A stretch of 64,000 nucleotides of DNA from Paenibacillus crassostreae (GCF_001857945.1 NZ_CP017770.1:558001-622000), one strand, 5' to 3'. Shown: positions 17,023 to 26,054, counted from the first letter of the stretch. A program made the numbers and translations. The notes: a model not told the origin generated them from the sequence alone.

Positions 17023-17090
17023 GAATCCACTAGCCAACTAGAGATTCAGTAGAATGATGTTTCTGTCATTTTACTGGGTCTCTTTTTAAT
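17023..17090 (+). ncRNA. Sulfur leader RNA C: antiterminator hairpin overlapping terminator
   Basis: Leader of ssuBC. Antiterminator (17023-17047): outer arms GAATC and GATTC, internal loop CA against A, inner stem CTAG/CTAG with loop CCAA. Terminator (17040-17083): an 18-bp stem from AGAGATTCAGTAG to CTGGGTCTCT followed by TTTTT. Compared with copies A and B the inner stem and loop change but pairing is kept, and the total length is again 25 nt. Ribosome binding site and start codon follow about 30 bp after the T-run. Confidence 0.82.
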
Positions 17091-17120
17091 TATATATCTC
17101 TGGAAGGGTGAGAAAGATCC

Positions 17121-17888
17121 ATGGTATCCACATTAGAAATTACACAAGTCAGCAAATCTTTTAAGAATAATAATGGGAGTGTTCACGTCCTCGATCAATT
17201 AGATCTTTCGGTTAAAGACGGAGAATTCGTGACCATCATCGGTCCAAGTGGTTGTGGTAAGAGTACATTACTCAAGCTCATTGCAGGTCTAGATTTAGAC
17301 TTTCAAGGTCACATTGAAGTGGGGTCTCAAGAAGTTCACGGACCCTCTAAGGACAGAGGTTTTATTTTTCAAGAACATCGCTTATTTCCTTGGCTAACGA
17401 CGGAGAAGAACATTGCGAGCAATCTATCCTTGAAAGACCCCGATGTTCGTCAAAGAGTTGACGATCTCATTGCTCTCGTGAACTTAAAAGGATTTGAAAA
17501 AGCATATCCACGTCAATTATCTGGTGGGATGTCCCAACGCGTAGCGATTGCTAGAGCACTGCTTCGTAATCCGAAGATTCTTTTGTTAGATGAACCGTTT
17601 GGTGCACTGGATGCTTTCACACGTTCTCATTTGCAGGAAGCCTTACACCACATTTGGGAAAGTAATAAAACAACGATGGTGCTTGTCACGCATGATATTG
17701 ATGAATCTGTCTTCTTATCGTCTAGAGTTGTCGTGATGGATTCGAAACCAGGTCGTATTAAAGCCATCGTGCCGATAGACATTCCTTATCCTAGAAAAAG
17801 AACAAGCAAGTCTTTCCAAGAATTTAGAACCGTGATTCTAGAACATCTTGATCACAAGATCAATGAGAAAGAAGATTTCAGTATATAA
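17121..17888 (+). CDS. ssuB: Sulfonate/taurine ABC transporter ATP-binding protein
   Basis: 255 residues. Walker A GPSGCGKST, Q-loop FQEHRLFPWL, signature [15 protein letters not shown], Walker B ILLLDEPFGALDAFT and switch His in VTHDIDESVFLSSR are all present, in the form typical of the SsuB/TauB/NrtD subfamily. It powers uptake of organosulfur compounds with the permease encoded 14 bp downstream. The matching binding protein is not here; a candidate lies at 38787-39797 under a similar leader. The gene is controlled by promoter 16971-16999 and leader C. Substrate assignment rests on family and context. Confidence 0.88.
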   Translation: MVSTLEITQVSKSFKNNNGSVHVLDQLDLSVKDGEFVTIIGPSGCGKSTLLKLIAGLDLDFQGHIEVGSQEVHGPSKDRGFIFQEHRLFPWLTTEKNIASNLSLKDPDVRQRVDDLIALVNLKGFEKAYPRQLSGGMSQRVAIARALLRNPKILLLDEPFGALDAFTRSHLQEALHHIWESNKTTMVLVTHDIDESVFLSSRVVVMDSKPGRIKAIVPIDIPYPRKRTSKSFQEFRTVILEHLDHKINEKEDFSI

Positions 17889-17902
17889 GAGACAGAATAT
17901 AT

Positions 17903-18751
17903 TTGATAAAAGAAGGGAACATGATTATGAGCACAGTAGCACTTACGCAAAATAAAGAAAAAGTTATAAAGAAAAGAAAGTTGACGACGACCCGTGGAAT
18001 CATTGTATTCCGCGCTTTGTTTCTCCCCATTTTGGTGCTGATTGTCTGGGAGTTATTAACCAAGATAGGAATATTGCCTTCCTTGTTATTCTCCTCACCC
18101 TCTCTGATCGTATCACGTGGCATCGAATTAGCTGCTTCAGGGAAACTGTGGGATCATATGGAGATCAGTCTAATCCGTGCTTTACTAGGCTTCTTATTAG
18201 GAGGCGCACTCGGGTTATTATTCGGTATTTTGGTTGGCATGAACAGCCGATCTGAACACTATCTAAACCCTACTCTTCAAATGATTCGTACCGTTCCTTT
18301 GCTAGCGATCACCCCCCTCTTTATCCTGTGGTTCGGGTTTGGTGAGCTATCCAAAGTCCTATTAATATCCCTAGGATCATTCTTCCCATTGTACCTACAA
18401 GCCTTTCTCGGCATAAGAAACATAGATAACAAATTATTCGAAGTTGCCAAAGTCATGGAATATAATCGTTTCCACCAAATCACGAAACTGATGTTACCCT
18501 CCGCACTACCCAATATTCTATTAGGTGTCCGGTTGTCTTTAAGTGTCGCATGGATGTGCTTAGTTGCAGCTGAACTATTAGGCGCAGACCGGGGGATCGG
18601 CTTCATGATCCAAGATGCTCGCTCCTTCATGCAGACAGATACCGTCTTCGTCGGCATTATCATCTTCGCCCTTGCAGGTAAACTCTCGGATTCATTTGTG
18701 AGGTTCTTGGAGCAGAGATTATTGAAGTGGCAGGATAATTTTAAGGCTTGA
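17903..18751 (+). CDS. ssuC: Sulfonate/taurine ABC transporter permease
   Basis: 282 residues, about six spans. After a basic N-terminus (EKVIKKRKLTTTRG) the first span runs from about residue 32. The EAA-type loop appears as EVAKVMEYNRFHQITKLMLPSALP (from about residue 180), the usual contact with the ATPase in the SsuC/TauC family. The true start may be the ATG at 17903 or the MIMSTV start 18 bp later, which has GAAGGGAAC upstream. It is paired with ssuB. Downstream of the stop I see no obvious + strand terminator within 70 bp. Confidence 0.88.
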   Translation: MIKEGNMIMSTVALTQNKEKVIKKRKLTTTRGIIVFRALFLPILVLIVWELLTKIGILPSLLFSSPSLIVSRGIELAASGKLWDHMEISLIRALLGFLLGGALGLLFGILVGMNSRSEHYLNPTLQMIRTVPLLAITPLFILWFGFGELSKVLLISLGSFFPLYLQAFLGIRNIDNKLFEVAKVMEYNRFHQITKLMLPSALPNILLGVRLSLSVAWMCLVAAELLGADRGIGFMIQDARSFMQTDTVFVGIIIFALAGKLSDSFVRFLEQRLLKWQDNFKA

Positions 18752-18825
18752 GTTGTAGGGATTTTGGATGCGTTGAAATCATCACGAACACCTGCCTAGA
18801 TTTGATACCTTCATTAATACAAAAA

Positions 18826-18866
18826 CAGGCATCAATCGCACAAATAGATTGTGTGAATGATGCCTG
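18826..18866 (-). terminator. Intrinsic terminator downstream of the GH43 operon
   Basis: CAGGCATCA...TGATGCCTG with a second CACAA/TTGTG pairing. The T-run (TTTTTG) is on the minus strand, so it ends the arabinosidase operon, which stops at 18990. Confidence 0.7.
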
Positions 18867-18989
18867 AAAACCGGAATTAAGCCTAAAGATTAATCATCAA
18901 GTTAATATACTAACAGTTTCATACACTTCGGCATATCCGATCTATCACGGTTATTGAAGCTTGAGAAATAGAACAGGGAGTTCCCTGTC

Positions 18990-20060
18990 CTACCTTTTCT
19001 GAACAACGGGCCCATCCGTTTGCAATTCGGAGGTTGGCCCTTTACCGCCATTGATGACCGGCCAGCCGTTCTCCCAATCGATTCGGTCGAGCAACATGGC
19101 TCGGCCTGGTACGTCAGCATGGATAAGATCATAAGCATGATAAAGTATCCAATCCTGCCCCGCATCGTCCTGGATGACTGCATTATGTCCCGGCGCTAAA
19201 AACTTATCATTCATATCTAGTATCGGATTATTTGCATAGATCTCATATGGGCCCATAGGCGATTCGGATCTTGCAACCATTACCGCATAATGAGCGTTAT
19301 GACCGCTGACCTGACAGCAGTAATCTCCAGAGTAGAACATATAATAATAGTTTTCCCGCTTGATAACCCAAGGTCCTTCGACCAACTTGTCATAACCGTC
19401 GCGAACATCATACTGACCCGCCCATATCGCTTCGGTCTTTTTGCCAATAACACTCATTCCGTCGCTTGCCAGTTCCTGGGCATAAATTGGCATACCGTTG
19501 GAGCCCCAATACATGTAGCGCTTGCCATCCTCATCATCAAAAACAAACGGGTCGATCGTATCGAAACTAATCCCAGCAAGAACGGGTTCGCCTTTATCCA
19601 CATAGGGACCTTCTGGATGATCCGCCACCGCTACTCCGATGCCCATACCGGTTGACTCGATATTGTCATTCAACATTGTCGAATAGTAAACGTAGTACTT
19701 CCCGTCATGGTAAGTCAAATGGGGAGCCCAAAAATAATTGTAGGTCGTCCACTCCGGTACGCTTTCCACTGTAAAGACGGTTCCCCGCTCCTCCCAATTG
19801 ACCAAATCCTTCGATTGCAAAATCGGAAGCGGCGTAAATGTCCCATCGCGGTCCGTTTGGGTCGTGACCGCATAATAATACCCGTCGTCAGCTTTCAAAA
19901 CAGTGGGGTCAGGCGCGTCAGACTGATAAACCGGGTTCGTAAACGGAACAGGATCTCCGAGTTCTTTCTCAGAATACTGCCATACCAAGCTCATTCCTAT
20001 AGCTATTGCGCACATAAAAAGTAATAACCCTATCCACTTCCAACGTTTTGTCATTAACAT
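18990..20060 (-). CDS. Glycoside hydrolase family 43 enzyme, membrane-anchored or secreted
   Basis: 356 residues. The N-terminal hydrophobic segment (about residues 8-27, IGLLLFMCAIAIGMSLVW) without lipobox is a signal peptide or anchor. The five-bladed propeller follows with the GH43 acidic residues: Asp in SDAPDPTVL (base), Asp in DTIDPFVFDDEDG and Glu in VEGPWVIKRENYYYM (acid). Family members release arabinose or xylose from arabinan or arabinoxylan side chains. It is the last gene of the importer operon, 10 bp after the second GH43 gene. Its extracellular location would make it the first-step enzyme, feeding the importer. The G+C content here looks higher than in flanking regions. Confidence 0.88.
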   Translation of the reverse strand: MLMTKRWKWIGLLLFMCAIAIGMSLVWQYSEKELGDPVPFTNPVYQSDAPDPTVLKADDGYYYAVTTQTDRDGTFTPLPILQSKDLVNWEERGTVFTVESVPEWTTYNYFWAPHLTYHDGKYYVYYSTMLNDNIESTGMGIGVAVADHPEGPYVDKGEPVLAGISFDTIDPFVFDDEDGKRYMYWGSNGMPIYAQELASDGMSVIGKKTEAIWAGQYDVRDGYDKLVEGPWVIKRENYYYMFYSGDYCCQVSGHNAHYAVMVARSESPMGPYEIYANNPILDMNDKFLAPGHNAVIQDDAGQDWILYHAYDLIHADVPGRAMLLDRIDWENGWPVINGGKGPTSELQTDGPVVQKR

Positions 20061-20069
20061 TAAGTTCCT

Positions 20070-21032
20070 TTACTCGTCGCCCGAGGGTACCGGGATATCC
20101 GTAGCTTGGGGCACTGGGGCTCCAAAGTCCGGGTTCCCATTCTCGGTCCAACCGAATTTCTGCATCCTCGTGCTGCGTTTTTCACTTCCCCCGCCAGATT
20201 CCGGAATAGCGTGATAAACAATCCAATCCTCAGTTCCGTCAGGCGACACTGTGAAGCTGTTATGTCCAGGACCGAATACGCGGTTCTGCAACGATTTGTA
20301 AAAAACCGGAGTATCACTTTTCGTCCAGGAAGACGGATTTAAGAGGTCACTATTTTCAGATGCGCTCAGCATGCCTAGCGAGTAGTCATCCGACCAGCAA
20401 GTGCTGGCCGAATAAATTAGAAATACTTTGCCGAACCTTTTCAAAAAGCAAGGTCCTTCGTTAATTGCCATCCCGCCTTGCTGCTCCCATTCATATTCCG
20501 GCTTTGTGAGCAGCACGTTCTCGCCTTTTAACGTCCACGGGTTTACCATTTCAACAGCATAGATGGCAGAACCATATGCCGGGAAGTTTCCATATCCCGC
20601 ATACATAAAGATTAGCTTCCCGCCATGCTCCAGCACAGTACCGTCCAAGCCGGCAAACTCTGTGTTGACAACGCCCTTTTCGGTCCATTTCCCTTCAAAC
20701 GGATCCTCGTTCTCGTTTTCGAGCACATAGACTCTCCTTGTGTCGTCTCCGCCACCGTCATTCGCAGTAAAGTAGATATACCACGTTCCATTCAAATGAT
20801 GAATCTCCGGCGCCCATAAGTTTTGGCTGTTCATTCCGGATGTCGAAGGAAGCCATACAATTTTACGGTCCCCTTCCGCAATTCGGCTCATGGAGCGGGA
20901 TTTCATCAATTCAAGACGATTTCCCCTAGTTACCATAAAGTAATAATTGCCGTCCGTATGCCTGTACATCCACGGATCGGCTCCCTTTGCCAGAATCGGA
21001 TTGTTAAATGTCTTCTCTACTGTAGTTCCCAA
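20070..21032 (-). CDS. Glycoside hydrolase family 43 enzyme, cytoplasmic
   Basis: 320 residues without signal peptide. The GH43 acidic triad is visible: Asp in KGADPWMYRHTDG, Asp in FAGLDGTVLEHGG and Glu in INEGPCFLKRFGK; NLWAPEIHHLNGTWYIYF is a typical propeller segment. It probably cleaves imported arabino-oligosaccharides inside the cell, complementing the exported GH43 encoded downstream. It lies 15 bp after the AraQ-type permease gene. The precise activity (arabinofuranosidase or xylosidase) cannot be read from sequence. Confidence 0.88.
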   Translation of the reverse strand: MGTTVEKTFNNPILAKGADPWMYRHTDGNYYFMVTRGNRLELMKSRSMSRIAEGDRKIVWLPSTSGMNSQNLWAPEIHHLNGTWYIYFTANDGGGDDTRRVYVLENENEDPFEGKWTEKGVVNTEFAGLDGTVLEHGGKLIFMYAGYGNFPAYGSAIYAVEMVNPWTLKGENVLLTKPEYEWEQQGGMAINEGPCFLKRFGKVFLIYSASTCWSDDYSLGMLSASENSDLLNPSSWTKSDTPVFYKSLQNRVFGPGHNSFTVSPDGTEDWIVYHAIPESGGGSEKRSTRMQKFGWTENGNPDFGAPVPQATDIPVPSGDE

Positions 21033-21047
21033 TTTTTCGTCTCCTCC

Positions 21048-21878
21048 CTATCCTTTCATCCCAGACATAGTGATGCCCTCAACGAAGTATCGCTGAGCAA
21101 AGAAAAATAAAATCACAGTTGGGATGAGCGCCAGAACGGATCCAGCCATAATCAAAGTCCAATTCGAAACGTAATAACCTTGGAACGACGCCAGAACTAG
21201 CTGTAACGTGAATTTCTCCGGACTATTGATATAAATGAGCGGTCCCATAAAATCGTTATAACCGCCAATAAATCCGAATATGGCCTGCGCGGCGAGTGCC
21301 GGCTTCGATAGAGGCAATATAACTCGTACAAAAACGCCGAACGGATTCAGACCATCCATCTTTGCTGCATCCTCCAGTTCGGACGGTATCGTCCGGAAAT
21401 ACTGGCGCAAGAAGAACACGCATGCCGCGGAACCGAACATACCGGGTATCATAAGCGGATTCCAGCTATCCAACCATCCGATCGTTTTGAACAGAATAAA
21501 AGTTGGAATCATGGTTACAACGCCCGGAATCGTCATTGTCGCAAGCATCATCATGAACAGAAAATCCCGTCCTGGAAAGCGCAGTTTAGCAAATGCATAA
21601 GCGGCCAACGCGCTTGTAAGCAGCCCGATGAACATCGGAGGTAAAATGATTATCAGTGTATTCATAAGCCCGCCAATCAAAGGGGCTTCTGTTAATACGG
21701 TTAAATAATTGCCCCACTCGACAGGATTTGGAATCCAGCGAACTGGATATTCGAATACTTTTCCTTCCTGTTTGAGCGACGTAGAGATCATCCAGGCGAA
21801 CGGCAAAAGCATGAATATCGAGCCGCAAATCAGAAATACGTAAGCCGAAATTCTCCCGAACATACGATTCTTATTCAT
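21048..21878 (-). CDS. Arabino-oligosaccharide-type ABC permease (AraQ/MalG-like)
   Basis: 276 residues, about six spans. LLPFAWMISTSLKQ closes the first span and LEDAAKMDGLNPFGVFVRVILPLSKPAL (from about residue 190) is the EAA loop. Similar in layout to AraQ. It overlaps the upstream permease gene by 8 bp, which implies coupled translation. With the adjacent permease and binding protein it forms an importer that must borrow an MsmX-like ATPase, since none is encoded here. Confidence 0.92.
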   Translation of the reverse strand: MNKNRMFGRISAYVFLICGSIFMLLPFAWMISTSLKQEGKVFEYPVRWIPNPVEWGNYLTVLTEAPLIGGLMNTLIIILPPMFIGLLTSALAAYAFAKLRFPGRDFLFMMMLATMTIPGVVTMIPTFILFKTIGWLDSWNPLMIPGMFGSAACVFFLRQYFRTIPSELEDAAKMDGLNPFGVFVRVILPLSKPALAAQAIFGFIGGYNDFMGPLIYINSPEKFTLQLVLASFQGYYVSNWTLIMAGSVLALIPTVILFFFAQRYFVEGITMSGMKG

Positions 21879-22800
21879 AGTGCACCCACCTCCGCGACAG
21901 CCAGAAATTAATCAGAGTGATGATCATGATCAGGATTCCGAGCATCCATGCCATAGCAGAAGCGTAACCCATATCCATGTACCGGAATGCATTTAGGAAT
22001 AAATAATACACAACCGTCATCGTCGAGTATTCAGGACCGCCTTCGGTCATGATCATAAACCGGACAAAATCCTGCAAAGCTCCGATAATGGCGGTGATCA
22101 GAATGAACAAGGTTGTGGGTGAAATGCCTGGAATAGTGATATAGCGGAACTTTTTCCAGCTTCCGGCACCGTCGATCTCAGCAGCTTCATATAGCGTAGA
22201 GGACACACCTTGCAGCGCGGCCAAATATAAGATCATATGGAATCCAAGCCCAGCCCATACGCCTTGAATGATCATGGAGGGCATAGCCCAACGATAATCG
22301 TTGAGCCATGCAGGACCTTCAACATTGATTAAGCTGAGCAAATAATTGAGCAAGCCGTAATCCGCATTAAAGATCCATTTCCAGAGCAAGGTCAATGCAA
22401 CAACAGAGCATATTGTTGGCAAGAAGAAAACCGTTCTAAAATACTTGATTCCAACTATTTTTTGATTCAAGGCAATTGCAATCGCAAGTGCCACCGCCAT
22501 GCCAATCGGAATACCGACAGCGGCATAAAATGTATTGACCAACGACTTCCAAAATAGCGGATCCTCAAACAAGAGTCTTGCGTAGTTCTCTGCTCCGATA
22601 ACTTCCGGCGGATTAAACGCATCGTATTTCGTGAAGCTCACAAAGACCGAATAGCCGATCGGAATGAAGGCGAACAGCAGAAAACCTAAGATGGGTGCAG
22701 CTACAAATGAATATCCCCATAAATACTCTTTTTTGAACCTTCGTTTTGCTTTGCGATTAGGCTGTGCTAGTCGGGTTTCGGAGACTTCTGTCATCGCCAA
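21871..22800 (-). CDS. Arabino-oligosaccharide-type ABC permease (AraP/MalF-like)
   Basis: 309 residues. A basic N-terminus (RKAKRRFKKEYLWGY) precedes the first span. The EAA loop reads YEAAEIDGAGSWKKFRYITIPGI near residue 215. Size and order match AraP/UgpA. It lies 18 bp downstream of the binding lipoprotein gene and overlaps the partner permease. Grouping with two GH43 genes points to arabinan or arabinoxylan fragments as substrate (inference). Confidence 0.92.
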   Translation of the reverse strand: MAMTEVSETRLAQPNRKAKRRFKKEYLWGYSFVAAPILGFLLFAFIPIGYSVFVSFTKYDAFNPPEVIGAENYARLLFEDPLFWKSLVNTFYAAVGIPIGMAVALAIAIALNQKIVGIKYFRTVFFLPTICSVVALTLLWKWIFNADYGLLNYLLSLINVEGPAWLNDYRWAMPSMIIQGVWAGLGFHMILYLAALQGVSSTLYEAAEIDGAGSWKKFRYITIPGISPTTLFILITAIIGALQDFVRFMIMTEGGPEYSTMTVVYYLFLNAFRYMDMGYASAMAWMLGILIMIITLINFWLSRRWVHYE

Positions 22801-22818
22801 CTGCGCCTCCTCCTTTCG

Positions 22819-24201
22819 TTATTCAAATAGCTTCGGATTTCCTTCTTTAATTGCTTTATCGATTTCTGGCTTCAACTCTATAAAAAGTTGTTCGGCTGTT
22901 TTTCTGCCATCCCATAATTGAGCCAGGTTTTGGTTCAACGTATCCCACCATTTCGCATTTGGCAGGTACGTCCACGGTCCTGCTTTCTGAGCTTCAGCCG
23001 CCTTAATAAATACTTCTGCGTGCTCCGGCTTTTGTCCAGGCTGCAGGAACACATCAGTGTTTGCCATCGATTTGAAGCTCGGAATCGCAAAGCCCATTTC
23101 GGATTGTAGTCTTTGACCTTCTGGACCGCCCAAGTATTCTACCAATTTATAAGCAGCGTCAGCATTCTTTGTTTTTGAATAGATGCCTAGGCCAACGGAA
23201 CCGCTATGGCCGTCCCACTTGCCGTTTGTTGGTTTCGGTGCAACATCCCAATCAAAATCCAAGTTCCGATATGTCGGTACCATCCAACGACCTTGTTCCA
23301 TCATGGCCAACTTGCCTGTCTCAAACATTTGACCGTCGTTCATTGCCTGCAATGCTCGGCTGTCCGGCGTTACCTTGTACTTATTGCGCAAATCTGCGGC
23401 AAATTGCATCGCGTCAACAGCTGCTTTCTCGTGCATCAAGAACTCCGTACGGTCTTCGCTTATGATATCGCCGCCGTTACCCCAAATCCAGCCTTCCCAC
23501 CAAGCCGGACCCATGCCGTATTGCTCTGGTTTGCCGTCGCCGTTCTCATCAATCGTCAGCTTTTGCGCTGTTTCGAGCAGTTCATCAAACGTCATTGGGT
23601 TTTCTGCGCTAGGATACGGAACATTAGCAGCGTCGAACAGCACCTTGTTGTAATACAACACGATTGGGCCGATATCCTTAGGCAAAGCATAAAGCTCGCC
23701 TGCTCCTGTCTTTACCCCGTCAAAACTATAACGCGTAAGCGCGGAGTCCCACATATCCGCTGTGTCGATATCGCTTGCTTCAACATAGGAATCGATCGAA
23801 AGCAGCAAGCCTGCGCTTACCCATCTGCCGAAATCGCCATCCGGTACATACAGCACGTCAGGAGCGGTGCCGCCAGCCAGCATCGTGTTCATCTTGCCGA
23901 CATAGTCGGCTGGCATATGCAGGTATTCTACTTTAATCGTTGGATATTTTGTTTCAAAATCTGCGATAAGCTGATTGAATACTTTCTTCTCCGACGGGTC
24001 GCCCCAACCGGCAAATTTGATGTTCACCTCTTCGCCTGTATTCGCATCACCGTTATTTCCAGGGGCAGCGGTGTTATTGTTGCCTGCATTCTGATTAGCA
24101 GCGTTGTCATTTGTATTTGTCTTTGTACCTGCGCAGCCGATTACAGTAGCCGCAAATAAAATGAAACAAATCACAAGAAATACTGACTTTTTCGCTTTCA
24201 T
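22819..24201 (-). CDS. Extracellular sugar-binding lipoprotein (AraN-like)
   Basis: 460 residues from the second ATG (24201), which has GGGG 8 bp upstream; the ATG at 24207 sits too close to that site. The lipobox ends VIGC (Cys about 23). An Asn-rich linker (about residues 30-55) leads to a family 1 binding fold with GTAPDVLYVPDGDFGRW and PIVLYYNKVLFDAANVPYP. It is the promoter-proximal gene of the AraN-P-Q-GH43-GH43 operon. A near-cre sequence (GGAAACGCTTCC) lies at about 24273-24284 upstream. Confidence 0.92.
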   Translation of the reverse strand: MKAKKSVFLVICFILFAATVIGCAGTKTNTNDNAANQNAGNNNTAAPGNNGDANTGEEVNIKFAGWGDPSEKKVFNQLIADFETKYPTIKVEYLHMPADYVGKMNTMLAGGTAPDVLYVPDGDFGRWVSAGLLLSIDSYVEASDIDTADMWDSALTRYSFDGVKTGAGELYALPKDIGPIVLYYNKVLFDAANVPYPSAENPMTFDELLETAQKLTIDENGDGKPEQYGMGPAWWEGWIWGNGGDIISEDRTEFLMHEKAAVDAMQFAADLRNKYKVTPDSRALQAMNDGQMFETGKLAMMEQGRWMVPTYRNLDFDWDVAPKPTNGKWDGHSGSVGLGIYSKTKNADAAYKLVEYLGGPEGQRLQSEMGFAIPSFKSMANTDVFLQPGQKPEHAEVFIKAAEAQKAGPWTYLPNAKWWDTLNQNLAQLWDGRKTAEQLFIELKPEIDKAIKEGNPKLFE

Positions 24202-24308
24202 TCCCATTCCCCTTTTGTAATTGAATTATTTTATTACATTTAAATCTTAGCAGGTTATTTTCACACTTAGTTAATGGAAACGCTTCCGATTACAAGCCAA
24301 AAAAAACA

Positions 24309-24338
24309 AAAAACCGCCGTTTTCGTCGGTCGGTTTTG
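24309..24338 (-). terminator. Intrinsic terminator of the AraC regulator gene
   Basis: AAAACCG/CGGTTTT stem with an extra CCG/CGG pairing. On the minus strand the T-run is long (GGTTTTTTGTTTTTTTT), immediately after the regulator stop. Confidence 0.8.
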
Positions 24339-24349
24339 TATCAGTAGGC

Positions 24350-25201
24350 TCACGTTGAACCAGATTCTTCTTGTTTTCTCCATTCCAACGGGGTTTTTCC
24401 AAAGTGTTTGACGAAAAGCTCATGAAAGCGACTGGATGAAGTGAATCCAACCTCAGAGGAGATCCATTCGATTGGTTTGCGGGTATACTGTAGCAGTCTT
24501 TTTGCTTCATTCAGACGAAGTCTGATGATGTATTGCTTTGGAGATACGCCGACAATATCCGTGAATTTCTTGCGGAAGATGCTTTCGGACAAAAAGTAAT
24601 GTACTGCCAAATCAGATATTTTCAACGTGGTTTGATAAGCGCCATGAATCACTTTTAATGCATCCTGGATAATCTGATTATCGCTTCCTTGCTCAATCCG
24701 GCTCGCCTTCATCGATTCCGATGCGTTCGCATGATAACTGAGAAGCAGCGATTCAAGCGCGTTTCGCATCAAATCATAAGATAATTCACCGTGCTGCTTC
24801 CTTGACCATTCTTCCTCCAATTGCTTCAAAGCCAACTCAGCCTTGTCCAATTGCCACCCGTTCAATCGGGAGACCAGAATATGATCCGGATTTTGTTGAA
24901 AGGCATGGTTAATTAAATATTGACAATAAGATGGAACTTGTTCCTTCAAAAAATGTACAGATATCCCTTTCCATGCTTTTAGACAAACGAATCCATGAAA
25001 CAAATTTGTCGGGATGAGGATCAGATCTCCTCTTGCAACTAGGATACTATGACTCTGTGTGGTATAGCTGCCTTCTCCTTCCAGTATGAGAGTAAGCTCG
25101 TCAGATTCGTGAGAATGTGAACGATACAGCCCTTCACCCTCCAAAGCTTGGAATATATGAGGCGCAAAATGTTCCATGTTTTCAACGAAAGCATACCCCA
25201 T
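24350..25201 (-). CDS. AraC family regulator with cupin domain, next to arabinan operon
   Basis: 283 residues. The N-terminal cupin (HSHESDELTLILEGEGSY, then LIPTNLFHGFV) probably senses a sugar. The C-terminal double helix-turn-helix spans about residues 185-280 with FLSESIFRKKFTDIVGVSPKQY and EVGFTSSSRFHELFVKHFG. It lies upstream of the importer/GH43 operon on the same strand, separated by a strong terminator, so it is expressed independently and most likely activates that operon, whose promoter has a poor -35 (inference). Confidence 0.9.
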   Translation of the reverse strand: MGYAFVENMEHFAPHIFQALEGEGLYRSHSHESDELTLILEGEGSYTTQSHSILVARGDLILIPTNLFHGFVCLKAWKGISVHFLKEQVPSYCQYLINHAFQQNPDHILVSRLNGWQLDKAELALKQLEEEWSRKQHGELSYDLMRNALESLLLSYHANASESMKASRIEQGSDNQIIQDALKVIHGAYQTTLKISDLAVHYFLSESIFRKKFTDIVGVSPKQYIIRLRLNEAKRLLQYTRKPIEWISSEVGFTSSSRFHELFVKHFGKTPLEWRKQEESGST

Positions 25202-25467
25202 TCGAGTTCCCCAACTTTCTATTAGAAGATACTAAGTTCCATTATAGAGGAACATGAAAGGGTTTTCTAGCGTTAGTTATCCACCGCTAATGCATCTTGA
25301 ACTCATATGTTTTGAACAGCACTCCACATGTGTGCCGTGCTTATATTTGACTGGCCGTCTGTGATTTTCAGCAAGGAAATCTGGCGCTGAACCACTTGTT
25401 GGACGTTGAGGAACTTTCTTGGCACTTGCTGAGGAATTGTCGCCTAATATTGTCACAAGCTTTTTCA

Positions 25468-26025
25468 CTAAACCTTAATTGCTTTCCAGCAAGCTTCTAG
25501 AGTCTGCTGAATTTGATATTCATCAAGAGAATATTTCCCTGCCAAATAGCCGTTTATGACAGAGTTAATCATTCCAGTGACGAGTTGGCAACATAATATG
25601 ATATCCATTTCCCGGATAATACCCTGTTTTTGACCCTGTTCAATGATTGAGAAAATTTCGATTGCCGAGGGATCTAACTTATTCCTCAATTCTTCGGAGA
25701 TATAGGGTGACTGACAATGGTTCTCAATAAATGAAAGCTCCTTGGGATAGTTAAGCGCATAATCTGCAGTGCTTTTTAGAATGCCTTTTATTCTTTCATA
25801 GACAGTCAGGCTGGGATCATATCCGATCATAACTTCTTCTCCCATATGAGTACGAGTATTCATAAAGAGTTCACTGACCAGCTCCTCCTTACTTTTATAA
25901 TAATTATAAAAGGTGCTGGAACCCACATTTGCCCTCTTAAAGATTTTCGAAAAGGTAACGGACTGCAAGCCCTCTTCCGTTATTAAATCAAGGGTTGCCA
26001 CCAAAATATCTTCACGTTTACTCAT
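25468..26025 (-). CDS. TetR family transcriptional repressor
   Basis: 185 residues from the ATG at 26025 (GAGGTG 5 bp upstream); an upstream in-frame start at 26064 would add 13 residues and overlap the operator, so I reject it. The helix-turn-helix is clear: TFSKIFKRANVGSSTFYNYYKSKEELVSELF (cut in two: TFSKIFKRANVG and SSTFYNYYKSKEEL). The ligand domain is about residues 55-185 (TetR_C type). A 14-bp palindrome, present three times between this gene and the divergent SDR gene, is its probable operator, giving autoregulation and control of the SDR/AKR pair. Confidence 0.92.
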   Translation of the reverse strand: MSKREDILVATLDLITEEGLQSVTFSKIFKRANVGSSTFYNYYKSKEELVSELFMNTRTHMGEEVMIGYDPSLTVYERIKGILKSTADYALNYPKELSFIENHCQSPYISEELRNKLDPSAIEIFSIIEQGQKQGIIREMDIILCCQLVTGMINSVINGYLAGKYSLDEYQIQQTLEACWKAIKV

Positions 26026-26040
26026 TTCGCACCTCACTAA

Positions 26041-26054
26041 GGAATAATTATTCC
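26041..26054. promoter_or_regulatory. TetR operator copy 1
   Basis: GGAATAATTATTCC, a perfect 14-bp palindrome 16 bp upstream of the tetR start codon. Same unit as 26094-26107 and 26222-26235 with one central change. Confidence 0.75.

Noticed and set aside
16767-17090. Sulfur leaders as SAM-I (S-box) or T-box RNAs
   Set aside because: Far too short (about 25 nt before the terminator stem), without the S-box GATGAAGC...CAACC-type core in proper context or the T-box GGTGG motif. The chance match AATGAAGC in leader A lies in the terminator loop and is absent from copies B and C.
23206-24159. 317-residue open frame on the + strand
   Set aside because: Lies fully opposite the binding lipoprotein gene, has no ribosome binding site, and reads as a Cys/Arg/His-rich shadow.
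25277-25468. 63-residue frame starting at the tetR stop (GTG), considered as an AgrD-like peptide
   Set aside because: No hydrophobic helix or autoinducer core, weak ribosome binding site and no family likeness; the start overlap appears accidental.
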